Origin: an uncultured Clostridia bacterium
Lineage (GTDB): Bacteria; Bacillota; Clostridia; Oscillospirales; Oscillospiraceae
Assembly (NCBI GenBank): GCA_945926565.1
Contig: CAMELY010000049.1
Span: forward strand, 1 to 9,413
Direction: 5' to 3'
Length of the DNA: 9,413 nt
The position numbers and the translations under genes were made by a program. The notes below the pieces were generated by a model that had not been told where the DNA came from, searched no databases, and saw only the letters and a list, made by a program, of their open reading frames with translations. Each line of letters opens with the position of its first letter. Within the stretch, counting starts at the first letter, position 1. This document shows positions 1 to 7,997 of the stretch, piece by piece.

Positions 1-56
1 TGTCCCTTGAGAATGACGGCTGGTTCCGACTGCAGGCGGTCATAAAATCGGTCTAG
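1..56 (+). CDS. Possible 3' tail of an unidentified plus-strand gene (partial)
   Basis: Reading from base 3, the plus strand stays open for 17 codons and stops at TAG (54-56); the tail contains the peptide NDGWFRLQAVIKSV. A strong hairpin followed by a short T run starts 29 bases later, which is the layout expected at the end of a plus-strand gene. The fragment is too short to assign a family. A second plus frame, from base 1, ends at TAA (43-45) and cannot be excluded. The minus strand is also open across this stretch, so the call is weak. Confidence 0.22.
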   Translation, partial: SLENDGWFRLQAVIKSV

Positions 57-84
57 GTCATGCACAGGCGTTTGGGTAAGAGTG

Positions 85-121
85 AGGCCCCGGGTTTTCC
101 GAAGCGGAAAACCCGGGGCCT
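85..121 (+). terminator. 17-bp perfect hairpin, probable terminator between converging genes
   Basis: Bases 85-101 and 105-121 are exact reverse complements, forming a 17-bp GC-rich stem closed by the loop AAG. On the plus strand the stem runs into three Ts and then GACTG, so the U tract is short. On the minus strand it is followed by CACTCTT, which is poorer still. It lies between a possible plus-strand gene tail and the stop of the YyaL-type gene at 180, so it could stop transcription from both sides. The stem is certain; termination efficiency is inferred. Confidence 0.65.
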
Positions 122-179
122 TTGACTGCCCGCCTTTGCTGCGCTGCCAAAGAGAGATCGAATCTTGGAATGAGATGAT

Positions 180-2174
180 TCAGAGCCGCAGCTGTCCGAA
201 TTCGCTCACCGGCGCCCGGCAGGCACCGTTTTCACACAGATACCAGACAGTTCCGTCCTCCGGGATGGGATAGGACGCTGTGAAGGGAGCACAGCCGGCC
301 AGCGCCGCGGCATTGTCCTCAGACAGAAACAGAATGCTCAGTTCATCTGCCGGGTGGGATCTCAGATAGTCCCAAAGCTCATCCGGCACACGGCGGCCCG
401 CGCAGATCAGCTCCCGGTGGGGATACAGCTGCTTTGCCATAGCCAGCATACCGAAGCAGTGCCCCGCCGGGAGCTCTGCCGCCTGTCCTGTCAGAAAGCG
501 CAGCTGCCGGTCGGCCGCCTCCCGCCAGACGGTCTCTCCGGTCAGGGCGGCCAGCGCCTCCAGAACAGCGGCGGCCACCGAGTTGCCTGACGGCATGGCC
601 CCGTCATAGGTCTCCTTGGGACGGATAATCAGCTGCTCCGCGTCATAGGCGTTGATAAAATAGCCCCCCTGTCCCTTGTCCTCAAACAGCGCTACCATCT
701 GCCTGGCCCGGTGAACAGCAAGGGCCAGAAAGTCGGCCTCAAAAGTGGCACGGTAGAGGGCGAGCAGCGCCAGGGCATAGACGCCGTAGTCCTCCAGCTG
801 CCCCGGAATGGCGGACTCTCCGTCGCGGAAACGCAGGAACAGCCGGTCTTCGGCGTCCGTCATAGACGCCTCGATAAAGCGCTGCGCGCTGCGGGCTGCG
901 TTCAGATAGCGATCTTCCCTCAAAATCAGGCCCGCCTGTGCCAGAGCGATCATCGTCCAGGCGTTCCAGGAGAGCAAAATTTTGTCGTCCCGGTGCAGAG
1001 CGGTGCGGGATTTGCGGTATGCCCGGAGCTTTTGCAGACGGGGGTCATCCCCCCGCCAGGCGTCTCCCCCGCTTTCGATCCGGTTGGGGATGCTGAAGCC
1101 TTCAAAATTCCCGGCCTCTGTGATGCCGTAAAGGCGGCAGAATTCGGCCCCGTCCTGAGGCCCCAGGACGTCAGCAATCTCCCCGGGTGTGAACACATAG
1201 TATTTGCCCTCTGTGCCGTCGCTGTCAGCATCCTGGCCGCAGAAAAAGCCCCCGCCGTCACAGGTCAGCTCCCGCAGAATATAGTCCGCCGTCCGCCTTG
1301 CCGTGTCGGCATAGGCCTCCTTTCGGGTCAGCTGATACGCCCGGAGATAGGCCAGGATGAGCAGCGCATTGTCGTACAGCATCTTTTCAAAGTGGGGCAC
1401 CAGCCACTTCTCGTCGGTGGAGTACCGGGAGAAGCCGCCGCCGACCTGGTCGCAGATCCCGCCCCGGGCCATGGCGTCCAGCGTGCGCTCCGCCATGCGC
1501 AGTGCCTCTGGCTGCCGCTCCTGAACGCCATAGCGCATCAGAAACAGCAGATTGTGGGGCGTAGGGAATTTGGGCGCCTCGCCGAAGCCGCCCCATCTGG
1601 AATCAAAGCTCTGCTGAAGAGCGTGATAGGCCTTTTGCAGCAGCCGCAGGTCGGGATTTCGCCCAAAGGCTGCCGGCGGCCGGCGCATCACCGCTGTGAT
1701 CTGGTCACTGGCCTCCAGCAGCTGCTCCCGCTGATTGTTCCAGAGAAAAATCACCCGCTCCAGCAGCTCCAGCAGTCCGGGCCGGCCGTACCGGCCCTGC
1801 TTGGGAAAATAGGTTCCGGCGAAAAAGGGCCGCTGCCTTGCGGTCATCAGGATGGTCAGCGGCCAGCCGCCGGTGCCCGTCATCGCCTGGCAGACGGACA
1901 TATAGACCGCGTCAATGTCCGGGCGTTCCTCCCGGTCAACCTTGATGCAGATGAAGTGCCGGTTGAGCAGCGCGGCGACCTGCTCGTCCTCAAAGGACTC
2001 ATGGGCCATGACGTGGCACCAGTGACAGGTGGAATAGCCGATACTCAGAAAGATGGGCCTGTCCTCCCCGGCGGCCCTTTGAAATGCCTCGTCACACCAG
2101 GGATACCAGTTGACCGGATTTTCCCCGTGCTGCAGCAGGTACGGGGACTTTTCGTGCTTCAGTCTGTTTGCCAT
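180..2174 (-). CDS. yyaL: YyaL-type protein: thioredoxin-fold (DUF255) domain plus alpha-barrel domain
   Basis: This 664-residue protein matches the bacterial YyaL / human SPATA20 family along its whole length. Residues 1-165 form the thioredoxin-like domain. It opens with the family motif EKSPYLLQH...NPVNWYPW, carries a CHWC redox-type motif at C50-C53, and has TGGWPLT and FAGTYFP further on. From about residue 180 to the end it resembles an (alpha/alpha)6 barrel, with the diagnostic motifs [12 protein letters not shown] (241-252), [14 protein letters not shown] (257-270), [12 protein letters not shown] (313-324), DDKILLSWN (396-404) and [11 protein letters not shown] (525-535). Length is normal and no signal peptide is seen, so it is probably cytosolic. 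The start is supported by AAAGGAG six bases upstream of the ATG. It lies 134 bases downstream of the alpha-galactosidase on the same strand. The family has no settled biochemical activity; thioredoxin-like redox work or sugar binding are suggestions only. Family assignment is very secure, function is not. Confidence 0.93.
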   Translation of the reverse strand: MANRLKHEKSPYLLQHGENPVNWYPWCDEAFQRAAGEDRPIFLSIGYSTCHWCHVMAHESFEDEQVAALLNRHFICIKVDREERPDIDAVYMSVCQAMTGTGGWPLTILMTARQRPFFAGTYFPKQGRYGRPGLLELLERVIFLWNNQREQLLEASDQITAVMRRPPAAFGRNPDLRLLQKAYHALQQSFDSRWGGFGEAPKFPTPHNLLFLMRYGVQERQPEALRMAERTLDAMARGGICDQVGGGFSRYSTDEKWLVPHFEKMLYDNALLILAYLRAYQLTRKEAYADTARRTADYILRELTCDGGGFFCGQDADSDGTEGKYYVFTPGEIADVLGPQDGAEFCRLYGITEAGNFEGFSIPNRIESGGDAWRGDDPRLQKLRAYRKSRTALHRDDKILLSWNAWTMIALAQAGLILREDRYLNAARSAQRFIEASMTDAEDRLFLRFRDGESAIPGQLEDYGVYALALLALYRATFEADFLALAVHRARQMVALFEDKGQGGYFINAYDAEQLIIRPKETYDGAMPSGNSVAAAVLEALAALTGETVWREAADRQLRFLTGQAAELPAGHCFGMLAMAKQLYPHRELICAGRRVPDELWDYLRSHPADELSILFLSEDNAAALAGCAPFTASYPIPEDGTVWYLCENGACRAPVSEFGQLRL

Positions 2175-2308
2175 GGCAGCTCCTTTGGAATGCGGTAGAT
2201 AGAAAAGACACTGCTATTTTGAGCTGCAATTATAAAATTATGCCGGTACAAGAGAAGAAAGATGCAGCCCGGGGAAAGGGCGCCGTGTTCCGGCACAAAA
2301 GCGGCGGG
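2175..2308 (-). promoter_or_regulatory. Gap between galA and yyaL with a possible -10 element and a weak hairpin
   Basis: On the minus strand the hexamer TATAAT (plus positions 2229-2234) lies in a locally AT-rich patch about 55 bases before the yyaL start, as expected for an internal promoter. No convincing -35 box is found 16-19 bases upstream, so the call is weak. Nearer the alpha-galactosidase stop, 2280-2285 and 2291-2296 can form a six-pair stem (one G-U pair) without a proper U tract. The gap is large for an operon in this cluster, so yyaL may be transcribed partly on its own. Confidence 0.3.
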
Positions 2309-4498
2309 TCAGCGGACACGTTTCAGATGAATCAGCTTTGCCTCAAAATCGCATTTGGGCCCCTCCGCAGGCAGGCCAGCCCGCAGCAGCACCTCTCCCG
2401 GCCAGCGCCGGCCGGTCTCCTGATCCTCATAGACGGCGCCGGGCTCCAGTCCCTGGAGGCAGAGCGGCGTGCGCCGCTGATTCGGGGCGTTGAGCGCCCA
2501 GACCAGGGTGACCAGCGCCTCGCTCTTGTCCTTGCTGACCACCATCTGGGCGTCCAGCTGACAGCCGCCGAAGAGGGAGGAGAGCCGGTAGTAGTCTCCG
2601 GACTGGATCAGCGCCCGGTGCCGGTGATAACGCCGGATCTGGGCGGGAATCTGCCGCTGCTCCTCCGGGGAGATGCGGGTCACATCCAGTTCATAGCCGA
2701 AGGTGCCCGCCAGCGCCACGGTGCCCCGGGTGTCAAAGGGGGTGACCCGGCCCACCACATGGTTGGGGCAGTCGGAGACGTGGGCGCCCATGCAGGAGAG
2801 GGGATAGAGCAGGGCGGTGCCCTCCTGAATCCGGAGCCGCTCAATGGCGTCGGTGTCGTCCGAGCACCAGATCTGGGGGCTGTAGTACAGCATGCCCGGG
2901 TCAAACCGGGCGCCGCCGCCGCAGCAGTTTTCCAGCAGCAGGTCGGGGAACCGGTCGAGCAGCCGCTGCTGCAGCCGGTAGAGGGCCAGCACATAGCGGT
3001 GACTCAGCTCTCCCTGCCGGTCTGCCGGGAGACCGGCGCTGCCCAGGCTGGTGAGGGGACGGTTCATATCCCACTTCAGATAGACGATGTTGGCGCTGCT
3101 CAGGGTGGCCTCAATCCGGCTCCAGACGTATTCCTCCACCTCCGGACGGCTCAGATCCAGCACCAGCTGATCCCGGCAGAGCAGGGCGGGGTGATTGGCG
3201 GTCTGAATCGCCCAGTCCGGATGGGCCCGATACAGCTCGGAGTCCGGGGAGATCATCTCCGGCTCCATCCAGAGGCCGAACTGCATGCCCAGGGCGTTGA
3301 TTTGCTCTGCCAATCCCTTGAGGCCGTGGGGGAGCTTTTCCGGATCCACCTGCCAGTCTCCCAGACCGCCGCTGTCGGTGTGCCGGGGGCAGAACCAGCC
3401 GTCGTCCAGGACAAACAGTTCAATGCCCAGCTCGGAGGCCCGCTTGGCGATGCCCAGCAGCTTTTCCTCGTCGAAGTCAAAATAGGTGGCCTCCCAGTTG
3501 TTGATCAGCACCGGACGGGGGGCATGGAGGTATTTGCTGCGGATGAGGTGTTCCCGGTACAGGTCGTGGAGGGTGCGGGTCATCCGGCCCAGACCGGCGG
3601 CGGAATAGGTCAGCACCGCCTCCGGAGCCTGGAAGGCCGCGCCCGGCGCCAGCTTCCAGCAGAAGGTGTCCGGGCAGATGCCCAGCACCGCCCGGAGCCG
3701 GTTGAACTGATCCCGCTGCACCTGGGCGGTAAAGCCGCCGGAGTAGACCAGGTGCATGGCGAACACCTCGCCCCGCTCCTGGGTGACGTCCCGGCTGGTG
3801 AGGGCGAGGAAGGGCTGATCCTGGTGGCTGGGAATGCCCCGGCAGGAGGCCGTCCCCTGAATGCCAACGCCAATTTCGCAGGTCTGAATCTGCCGCTCTC
3901 TGGCCCAGGAGCCGTGGAGGGTCATCAGCTGCCGCCCCTCATAGGGCAGGCTGAGACAGGCGGAGAGAGCCCGCTCCAGCCACACCGGCTCCGGGCCGTT
4001 GTTGACGATCCGGACGCTCCTGGTGATCACGTCCAGCCGGGTGAAAGCGGTGTAAAACAGCTCGATCTCCAACCCGATGGCGGCGTCCTCCAGCACGATT
4101 TTCAGCGTATTGCAGTCCTCCGAATCGCCGAAGGTGGCGGGCAGCCCCTCCAGCGCCGGCTTTCCCGGTAGGAGCTCCCAGCGGGAAAAGACAGGCATGC
4201 AGTCAATTTGATTGCGGGCGGTGCGCACACTGAGGCAGGGGATGCGGAAGTCACCGCTGTTTTCCACCGGATACTCGGTGGGGAAGCAGTCGTAGAAGGA
4301 GACCTCCTCCCGTGGATGGCGCTGGGGGGTAAAGGGGGGCTGGTCCGCACCCAGCAGCCAGGCCAGGTCGGTGCTCTCCAGCCGGGGGCCGTAATAGACC
4401 TGCCCCAGCCACTTCCCGTCGGCCAGAGCCATGGCATAGCTGGTGTTGGGGGTGTCCAGCTTAAAGACGCCCCGGGCTTCGTCGTAACAGATATTCAT
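2309..4498 (-). CDS. galA: Alpha-galactosidase, GH36 family, cytosolic
   Basis: Hydrolyses terminal alpha-1,6-galactose from raffinose-type oligosaccharides or melibiose. The 729-residue length is typical of single-chain bacterial GH36 enzymes. An N-terminal beta-sandwich (about 1-320) precedes the catalytic TIM barrel (about 325-625) and a C-terminal beta domain. Visible motifs are LDDGWF (364-369), WMEPEM (410-415), the nucleophile in KWDMNRP (Asp477), the CCGGGARFD stretch from residue 525, and WCSDDTDA, whose Asp547/Asp548 pair holds the acid/base. There is no signal peptide, so the substrate must be imported first. I start at ATG 4498-4496, which has AGGAG eight bases upstream and gives the usual family N-terminus; an in-frame ATG 33 bases further up has no such support. 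It follows the Nudix gene by 77 bases on the same strand. The exact natural substrate is not shown by sequence. Confidence 0.95.
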   Translation of the reverse strand: MNICYDEARGVFKLDTPNTSYAMALADGKWLGQVYYGPRLESTDLAWLLGADQPPFTPQRHPREEVSFYDCFPTEYPVENSGDFRIPCLSVRTARNQIDCMPVFSRWELLPGKPALEGLPATFGDSEDCNTLKIVLEDAAIGLEIELFYTAFTRLDVITRSVRIVNNGPEPVWLERALSACLSLPYEGRQLMTLHGSWARERQIQTCEIGVGIQGTASCRGIPSHQDQPFLALTSRDVTQERGEVFAMHLVYSGGFTAQVQRDQFNRLRAVLGICPDTFCWKLAPGAAFQAPEAVLTYSAAGLGRMTRTLHDLYREHLIRSKYLHAPRPVLINNWEATYFDFDEEKLLGIAKRASELGIELFVLDDGWFCPRHTDSGGLGDWQVDPEKLPHGLKGLAEQINALGMQFGLWMEPEMISPDSELYRAHPDWAIQTANHPALLCRDQLVLDLSRPEVEEYVWSRIEATLSSANIVYLKWDMNRPLTSLGSAGLPADRQGELSHRYVLALYRLQQRLLDRFPDLLLENCCGGGARFDPGMLYYSPQIWCSDDTDAIERLRIQEGTALLYPLSCMGAHVSDCPNHVVGRVTPFDTRGTVALAGTFGYELDVTRISPEEQRQIPAQIRRYHRHRALIQSGDYYRLSSLFGGCQLDAQMVVSKDKSEALVTLVWALNAPNQRRTPLCLQGLEPGAVYEDQETGRRWPGEVLLRAGLPAEGPKCDFEAKLIHLKRVR

Positions 4499-4575
4499 GG
4501 TAAACACTCCTGCAAATAAGATGCGGGTCATTCTGCCTCTAGGATAGCACAGATTTCCGCGGGAGGCCAGATGAG

Positions 4576-5025
4576 TTATCTCTCCGCCCGGCGGGCCAGA
4601 TAGGCGCGGATCTGCTTTGCGTTCATGGCGGAGATGGGCTGGGGCAGCCGGTCAATGGAGTAGAACCCCATCTGCTTTGCCTCTCCGTCCAGGGCGGAGA
4701 GACTGCCGGTAAAGTCCCGGCTCACATAGACGATGTCGATGCCGCAGACCTCGTTGCCGTTGGGATAGACGTGGTTCAGCTCCGGGCCGGAGAAGACCCC
4801 CAGCAGCTCCATCTCGCCCACCTGAAGGCCGCACTCCTCCAGCACCTCCCGGCGGGCGGCCTCCTCCACCGTCTCGTCAATTTCAATCCGGCCGCCGGGA
4901 TAGCTCCAGGTGCCGTCGTCCTGCCGCTGCTGCATGAGGATTCTGCCCTGGGCGTCCTCCAGAATAATGCTGGCCCCGGTCTGCACCACCACCGGGGTGC
5001 CGTTGGGGGAATAGCGCTTTGCCAT
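4576..5025 (-). CDS. Nudix hydrolase
   Basis: This 149-residue protein has a complete Nudix box at residues 45-67. The glycine, the conserved glutamate and the REVLEECGL end all match the GX5EX7REUXEEXGU consensus, so the Mg2+-binding catalytic helix is intact. It belongs to the group of small MutT/NUDIX pyrophosphohydrolases that cleave a nucleoside diphosphate linked to another group. The substrate (oxidised nucleotide, nucleotide sugar, ADP-ribose or other) cannot be read from the sequence. The start has a GGGGAGG ribosome site that overlaps the stop codon of the upstream phosphoglucomutase. The two genes are only 15 bases apart, so they are almost certainly co-transcribed and perhaps translationally coupled. 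A nucleotide-sugar substrate would suit the sugar-processing context, but that is conjecture. Confidence 0.92.
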   Translation of the reverse strand: MAKRYSPNGTPVVVQTGASIILEDAQGRILMQQRQDDGTWSYPGGRIEIDETVEEAARREVLEECGLQVGEMELLGVFSGPELNHVYPNGNEVCGIDIVYVSRDFTGSLSALDGEAKQMGFYSIDRLPQPISAMNAKQIRAYLARRAER

Positions 5026-5040
5026 AGCTGCCGCCTCCCC

Positions 5041-6729
5041 TCAGTTCAGATAGGCGGCGGTCAGGGCATCCAGCAGCGCCTGATTTTCCGCCTTGGCCTG
5101 CTCCAGGGTGTCCGCCCGGGAGGAGAGGTAGACCTTGATCTTGGGCTCGGTGCCCGAGGGGCGCACCAGCACCTTGCTGCCTGTCAGCTGGAATTCCAGC
5201 ACATTGCTCCGGGGCAGCTCCAGCGCGACGCCCGCTCCGGTCAGGTAGTCCACCACCTTGGTGACTGGCGTTCCGGCCAGCGTCTGGGGCGGCGTGGTGC
5301 GCAGGGCGTCCATAATCCGGCCCATTTTGGCCATGCCGTCGGCGCCTTCAAAGGTGAAGCTGGCCAGGCTGTTCTGATAGCAGCCGAACTCGGCGTAGAG
5401 CGCCCGCATGGCGTCGGCCAGCGTCATCCCCTTGGCTCGGTACCAGGCGGTCATCTCGCAGGCCAGCATGCTGGCGTTAACCGCGTCCTTGTCCCGGACG
5501 TGGCCGCCGGAGAGGTAGCCATAGCTCTCCTCAAAGCCCATGATGTACCGGTCGATCTCGCCGCCCGCCTCCAGCAGGCCGATCTGCTCCCCGATGAACT
5601 TAAATCCGGTGAGCACCCGGCGCAGCTCCACGCCGTATTTGGCCGCCACAGCGTCCGCCATGTCGGTGGAGACAATGGTGGTCACCGCCACCGGCCGCTC
5701 CGGCATGGTGCCGTTTTCCAGCCGCTTCCGGCAGATGTAGTCCAGCAGCAGAACGCCCATCTCGTTGCCGGTGAGCAGGGTATAGCCCTCGCCGTCGGGC
5801 ACCGCCACGCCCATCCGGTCGCAGTCCGGGTCGGTGCCCAGCAGCAGATCGGGGCGGAGCTGCTCACACAGGGCCAGGCCCCGCTCCATGGCCTCCCGAA
5901 TTTCAGGGTTCGGATAGGGGCAGGTGGGGAAATTGCCGTCCGGGTGCTCCTGCTCCGGGACGACAGTGATGTCCTGAATGCCGATGCGGCCCAGAATTTT
6001 GGTCACGCACTCCAGGCCGGAGCCGTTCAGGGGGGTGTAGACCACCTTCAGATCCAGCTTGCCGCCTCCGGCCACGCTCTGGGCCTGGACGGCGTCCAGA
6101 AAGGCCTCCAGGCAGTCCTCACCGATCATCCGGATGCGCCCGTCCGCCAGCCCCTCCTCCAGGGAGCAGAGGGCCACGCCGTCAAAGACGTCCACGGCGT
6201 TGATCTCCTTCAGCACTGCGGCGGCCACCTCTAAGGTGATCTGGCAGCCGTCGCTGCCGTAGACCTTATAGCCGTTGTACTTGGCCGGATTGTGGCTGGC
6301 GGTGACGCAGATGCCCGCGCCGCAGCCCAGATAGCGCACCGCCCAGCTCAGAGCGGGGGTGGGCTCCAGCCGGGGATAGAGCCAGGCGGTGATGCCGTTG
6401 GCGGCCAGCACCCGGGCGGCCTCCCGGGCAAACCGGTCGCTCTTGATGCGGCTGTCGTAGCCGATGGCCACCGCCTGGGGCAGATCGGTGCCCTTCAGGT
6501 AGTTGCAAAGGCCCTGGGTGGCCTTGCGGACGACATAGATGTTCATCCGGTTGGTGCCGGCGCCGATGACGCCCCGGAGACCGCCGGTGCCGAATTCCAG
6601 CTCCCGGTAAAACCGGTCGTCTATGGCGGCGGCGTCCGTCTCCGGGCACAGGGCGGAGAGCTCCTGCTGCAGATCGGGGTCGTCGGTGGCTCTGGACAGC
6701 CAGAGCTGGTATTGCTGTAAAGTGTTCAT
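5041..6729 (-). CDS. pgcA: Phosphoglucomutase / phosphomannomutase (alpha-D-phosphohexomutase)
   Basis: Interconverts glucose-1-phosphate and glucose-6-phosphate (and possibly the mannose equivalents) in the cytosol, linking sugar breakdown and galactose metabolism to glycolysis and cell-wall sugar synthesis. All four family signatures are present in 562 residues: the phosphoserine loop TASHNPAKYNG (143-153, catalytic Ser145), the Mg2+ loop DPDCDR (300-305), the sugar-binding loop GFEESYGY (398-405) and the phosphate-binding loop RPSGTEPK (523-530). Length and the GTGGLRG motif near residue 50 fit the Firmicutes PgcA group rather than shorter ManB/GlmM types. The start has GAGGAGG seven bases upstream. 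It is the first gene of the minus-strand block, followed 15 bases later by the Nudix gene, and diverges from the LacI-type regulator. A confident promoter could not be found in the upstream AT-rich region. The glucose-versus-mannose preference is not decided by these motifs. Confidence 0.95.
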   Translation of the reverse strand: MNTLQQYQLWLSRATDDPDLQQELSALCPETDAAAIDDRFYRELEFGTGGLRGVIGAGTNRMNIYVVRKATQGLCNYLKGTDLPQAVAIGYDSRIKSDRFAREAARVLAANGITAWLYPRLEPTPALSWAVRYLGCGAGICVTASHNPAKYNGYKVYGSDGCQITLEVAAAVLKEINAVDVFDGVALCSLEEGLADGRIRMIGEDCLEAFLDAVQAQSVAGGGKLDLKVVYTPLNGSGLECVTKILGRIGIQDITVVPEQEHPDGNFPTCPYPNPEIREAMERGLALCEQLRPDLLLGTDPDCDRMGVAVPDGEGYTLLTGNEMGVLLLDYICRKRLENGTMPERPVAVTTIVSTDMADAVAAKYGVELRRVLTGFKFIGEQIGLLEAGGEIDRYIMGFEESYGYLSGGHVRDKDAVNASMLACEMTAWYRAKGMTLADAMRALYAEFGCYQNSLASFTFEGADGMAKMGRIMDALRTTPPQTLAGTPVTKVVDYLTGAGVALELPRSNVLEFQLTGSKVLVRPSGTEPKIKVYLSSRADTLEQAKAENQALLDALTAAYLN

Positions 6730-6940
6730 AACGGGTCCTCCTCTATCAATAAAATCTTTGGCGGGATAGGAACGAAAAAATTAGCTAAATGTAGAGAAAA
6801 TGAAGGAAACAGAAAGCGATGTGAATTGAAAAATGTGGATTTGAGGGAAAAACAGGGCGATTTGGAACTGCTGAAAGCCCCTTGACGAAACAAAAATGCC
6901 TGCCTATAATGTTTTTAAGTAAATGAATCAGGAGAGGCTT
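6730..6940. promoter_or_regulatory. AT-rich divergent intergenic region between pgcA and lacI-type gene
   Basis: This 211-bp region is visibly AT-rich against GC-rich flanks and must hold the promoters of both divergent genes. The right-hand promoter is clear (separate entry). On the left I see no good -35/-10 pair for pgcA; TACATT on the minus strand (plus 6787-6792) is a 4-of-6 match without a -35. It contains the 8-bp palindrome TTAGCTAA (6781-6788) and two imperfect direct copies of a GGAAA...GCGAT element (6804-6820 and 6845-6861). Either could bind the adjacent LacI-type regulator, but no classic CG-centred LacI operator is obvious. Confidence 0.5.
6882..6910 (+). promoter_or_regulatory. 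Sigma-A promoter of the LacI-type gene
   Basis: TTGACG (6882-6887) and TATAAT (6905-6910) are separated by exactly 17 bases, giving an 11-of-12 match to the housekeeping consensus. Transcription would start near 6917, about 25 bases before the LacI-type start codon. This is the strongest promoter in the window, so the regulator is probably expressed constitutively unless an operator overlaps it. Confidence 0.85.
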
Positions 6941-7945
6941 ATGAGCAAGAAGGTTAGAATGTCGGATATCGGCCAGGCGCTGGGGGTCAGTACGGTCACC
7001 GTCTCCAAGGCGCTGGCGGGCAAGGATGGGGTCAGCGAGGCGATGCGCCAGAAGATTCTGAAGCTGGCCTCCGAGATGGGCTATCAGGGCAAGGAGAGCA
7101 GCAGGGCGGAGCGGGGCGGAGAGACGGTCGGCATTCTGGTGGCCGAGCGGTTTCTTGCCCAAGGACAGTCCTTCTATCTGTCCCTGTACGAGCGGGTGCT
7201 GGCCAATCTGAGCCAGCGCAATCTGTTTGGCATCCTGGAGCCGGTGCTCTGGGAAGATGAGGAGGCCTGCACCGTTCCCAGACTGGTGCAGAACAGCCGG
7301 GTTCAGGCCCTGATCCTCATCGGCAATATGGATACCAGATATCTGGAGATGATCCAGCAGCTGGAGCTGCCGGTGGTGCAGCTGGACGCCTATGACGCCC
7401 GCTCCCGGCTGGACACGGTGATCTCCGACGGCTATTACGGCATGTACCGAATGACCGATTATCTGATCCAGCGGGGCCACCGGGAGATCGCCTATCTGGG
7501 CCGGATTGAGGCCACCAGCAGCATTGCAGACCGCTACTTTGGCTACTGCCGCGCCCTGCAGGAGAGCAATATCTCCCTCCGGCCGGAGTGGGTGATTCCG
7601 GACCGGGACGAATACGGAACCTTCCGCTTCTCTCTGCCGGAGCAGATGCCCACCGCTTTTGTCTGCAACTGCGACGCCGTGGCCTATACCCTGGTCCAGA
7701 TGCTGAAGGAGCAGGGCTATCAGGTGCCGGAGGACGTGTCGGTGGTGGCCTTTGACGACTATCTGTTTTCCAATCTCTCCAGCCCCAAGATCACTACCTA
7801 CGCCGTGGACATGGACGGCATGGCCCGGGCCAGCGTCAAGCAGCTGCTGGCCCGCTGGGCAGAGCCCGGCCGGGAGCGGGAGTTCCGGGTGGTTACCGGC
7901 TATCTCCGGGTCAAAGACAGCGTCCGCATGATCAACAGAACGTAA
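6941..7945 (+). CDS. LacI-family transcriptional regulator
   Basis: The 334-residue protein has the usual LacI layout. An N-terminal helix-turn-helix (about residues 6-26, MSDIGQALGVSTVTVSKAL) is followed by a linker and a periplasmic-binding-protein-like effector domain from about residue 62. Typical family segments are SDGYYGMYRMTDYLIQRGHREIAYLG (from 162), SSIADRYFGYCRAL and VPEDVSVVAFDD (262-273). I start at ATG 6941 because GGAGAGG sits just upstream; an in-frame ATG at 6923 would place the ribosome site inside the gene. The linker after MGY lacks the usual asparagine/alanine/leucine hinge-helix pattern, so DNA-minor-groove contact may be altered. It diverges from pgcA and likely controls that block, and perhaps itself, in response to a sugar. 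The effector is unknown; an alpha-galactoside or its breakdown product is a guess from context. Confidence 0.93.
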   Translation: MSKKVRMSDIGQALGVSTVTVSKALAGKDGVSEAMRQKILKLASEMGYQGKESSRAERGGETVGILVAERFLAQGQSFYLSLYERVLANLSQRNLFGILEPVLWEDEEACTVPRLVQNSRVQALILIGNMDTRYLEMIQQLELPVVQLDAYDARSRLDTVISDGYYGMYRMTDYLIQRGHREIAYLGRIEATSSIADRYFGYCRALQESNISLRPEWVIPDRDEYGTFRFSLPEQMPTAFVCNCDAVAYTLVQMLKEQGYQVPEDVSVVAFDDYLFSNLSSPKITTYAVDMDGMARASVKQLLARWAEPGREREFRVVTGYLRVKDSVRMINRT

Positions 7946-7959
7946 TCTGATCTGCCGTT

Positions 7960-7997
7960 TACCGCAGGCCGACTTACAGTCCGCCTGCGGTATTTTT
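7960..7997 (+). terminator. Intrinsic terminator of the LacI-type gene
   Basis: Bases 7960-7969 and 7983-7992 form a perfect 10-bp GC-rich stem, which can extend by three inner pairs (GAC/GTC) across a C-C mismatch, and a TTTTT run follows at 7993-7997. It begins 14 bases after the LacI-type stop codon. The T run overlaps the complement of the stop codon of the converging AraC-type gene, so the genes are packed tail to tail. On the minus strand the stem is followed by AAACGG, so it should work mainly in the plus direction. Confidence 0.88.

Noticed and set aside
1..180. Minus strand open throughout, including a protein-like stretch HDLDRFYDRLQSEPAVILKG
   Set aside because: The frame runs through the 17-bp hairpin and has no ATG. 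The only candidate start, GTG at 63-65, lacks a ribosome site. A minus gene continuing left of the window cannot be fully excluded.
711..2198. 495-residue plus-strand reading frame
   Set aside because: It lies antisense to the YyaL-type gene, which has strong family motifs throughout. Its proline-, glycine- and glutamine-rich composition is typical of shadow frames in GC-rich DNA.
2168..4171. 667-residue plus-strand reading frame
   Set aside because: Antisense shadow of the GH36 alpha-galactosidase, with no ribosome site and no recognisable domain.
4499..4531. Upstream in-frame ATG giving a 740-residue alpha-galactosidase
   Set aside because: The AGGAG site lies inside this extension and serves the ATG at 4498; the extra 11 residues do not belong to the usual GH36 N-terminus.
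4771..6234. 487-residue plus-strand reading frame
   Set aside because: Antisense to the Nudix and phosphoglucomutase genes, crossing their boundary, with shadow-like composition.
6811..6824. Possible CcpA catabolite-repression (cre) site
   Set aside because: The stretch around AAAGCGATGTGA has at least three mismatches to the cre consensus, including in the outer conserved CA, so it is not supportable.
6923..6940. Upstream in-frame ATG for the LacI-type gene
   Set aside because: It would put the GGAGAGG ribosome site inside the coding region and leave almost no leader after the promoter; ATG 6941 gives the normal LacI N-terminus.
6785..7480. 231-residue minus-strand reading frame opposite the LacI-type gene
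   Set aside because: It covers the divergent promoter region and the antisense of a clear LacI gene; no ribosome site or domain was seen.
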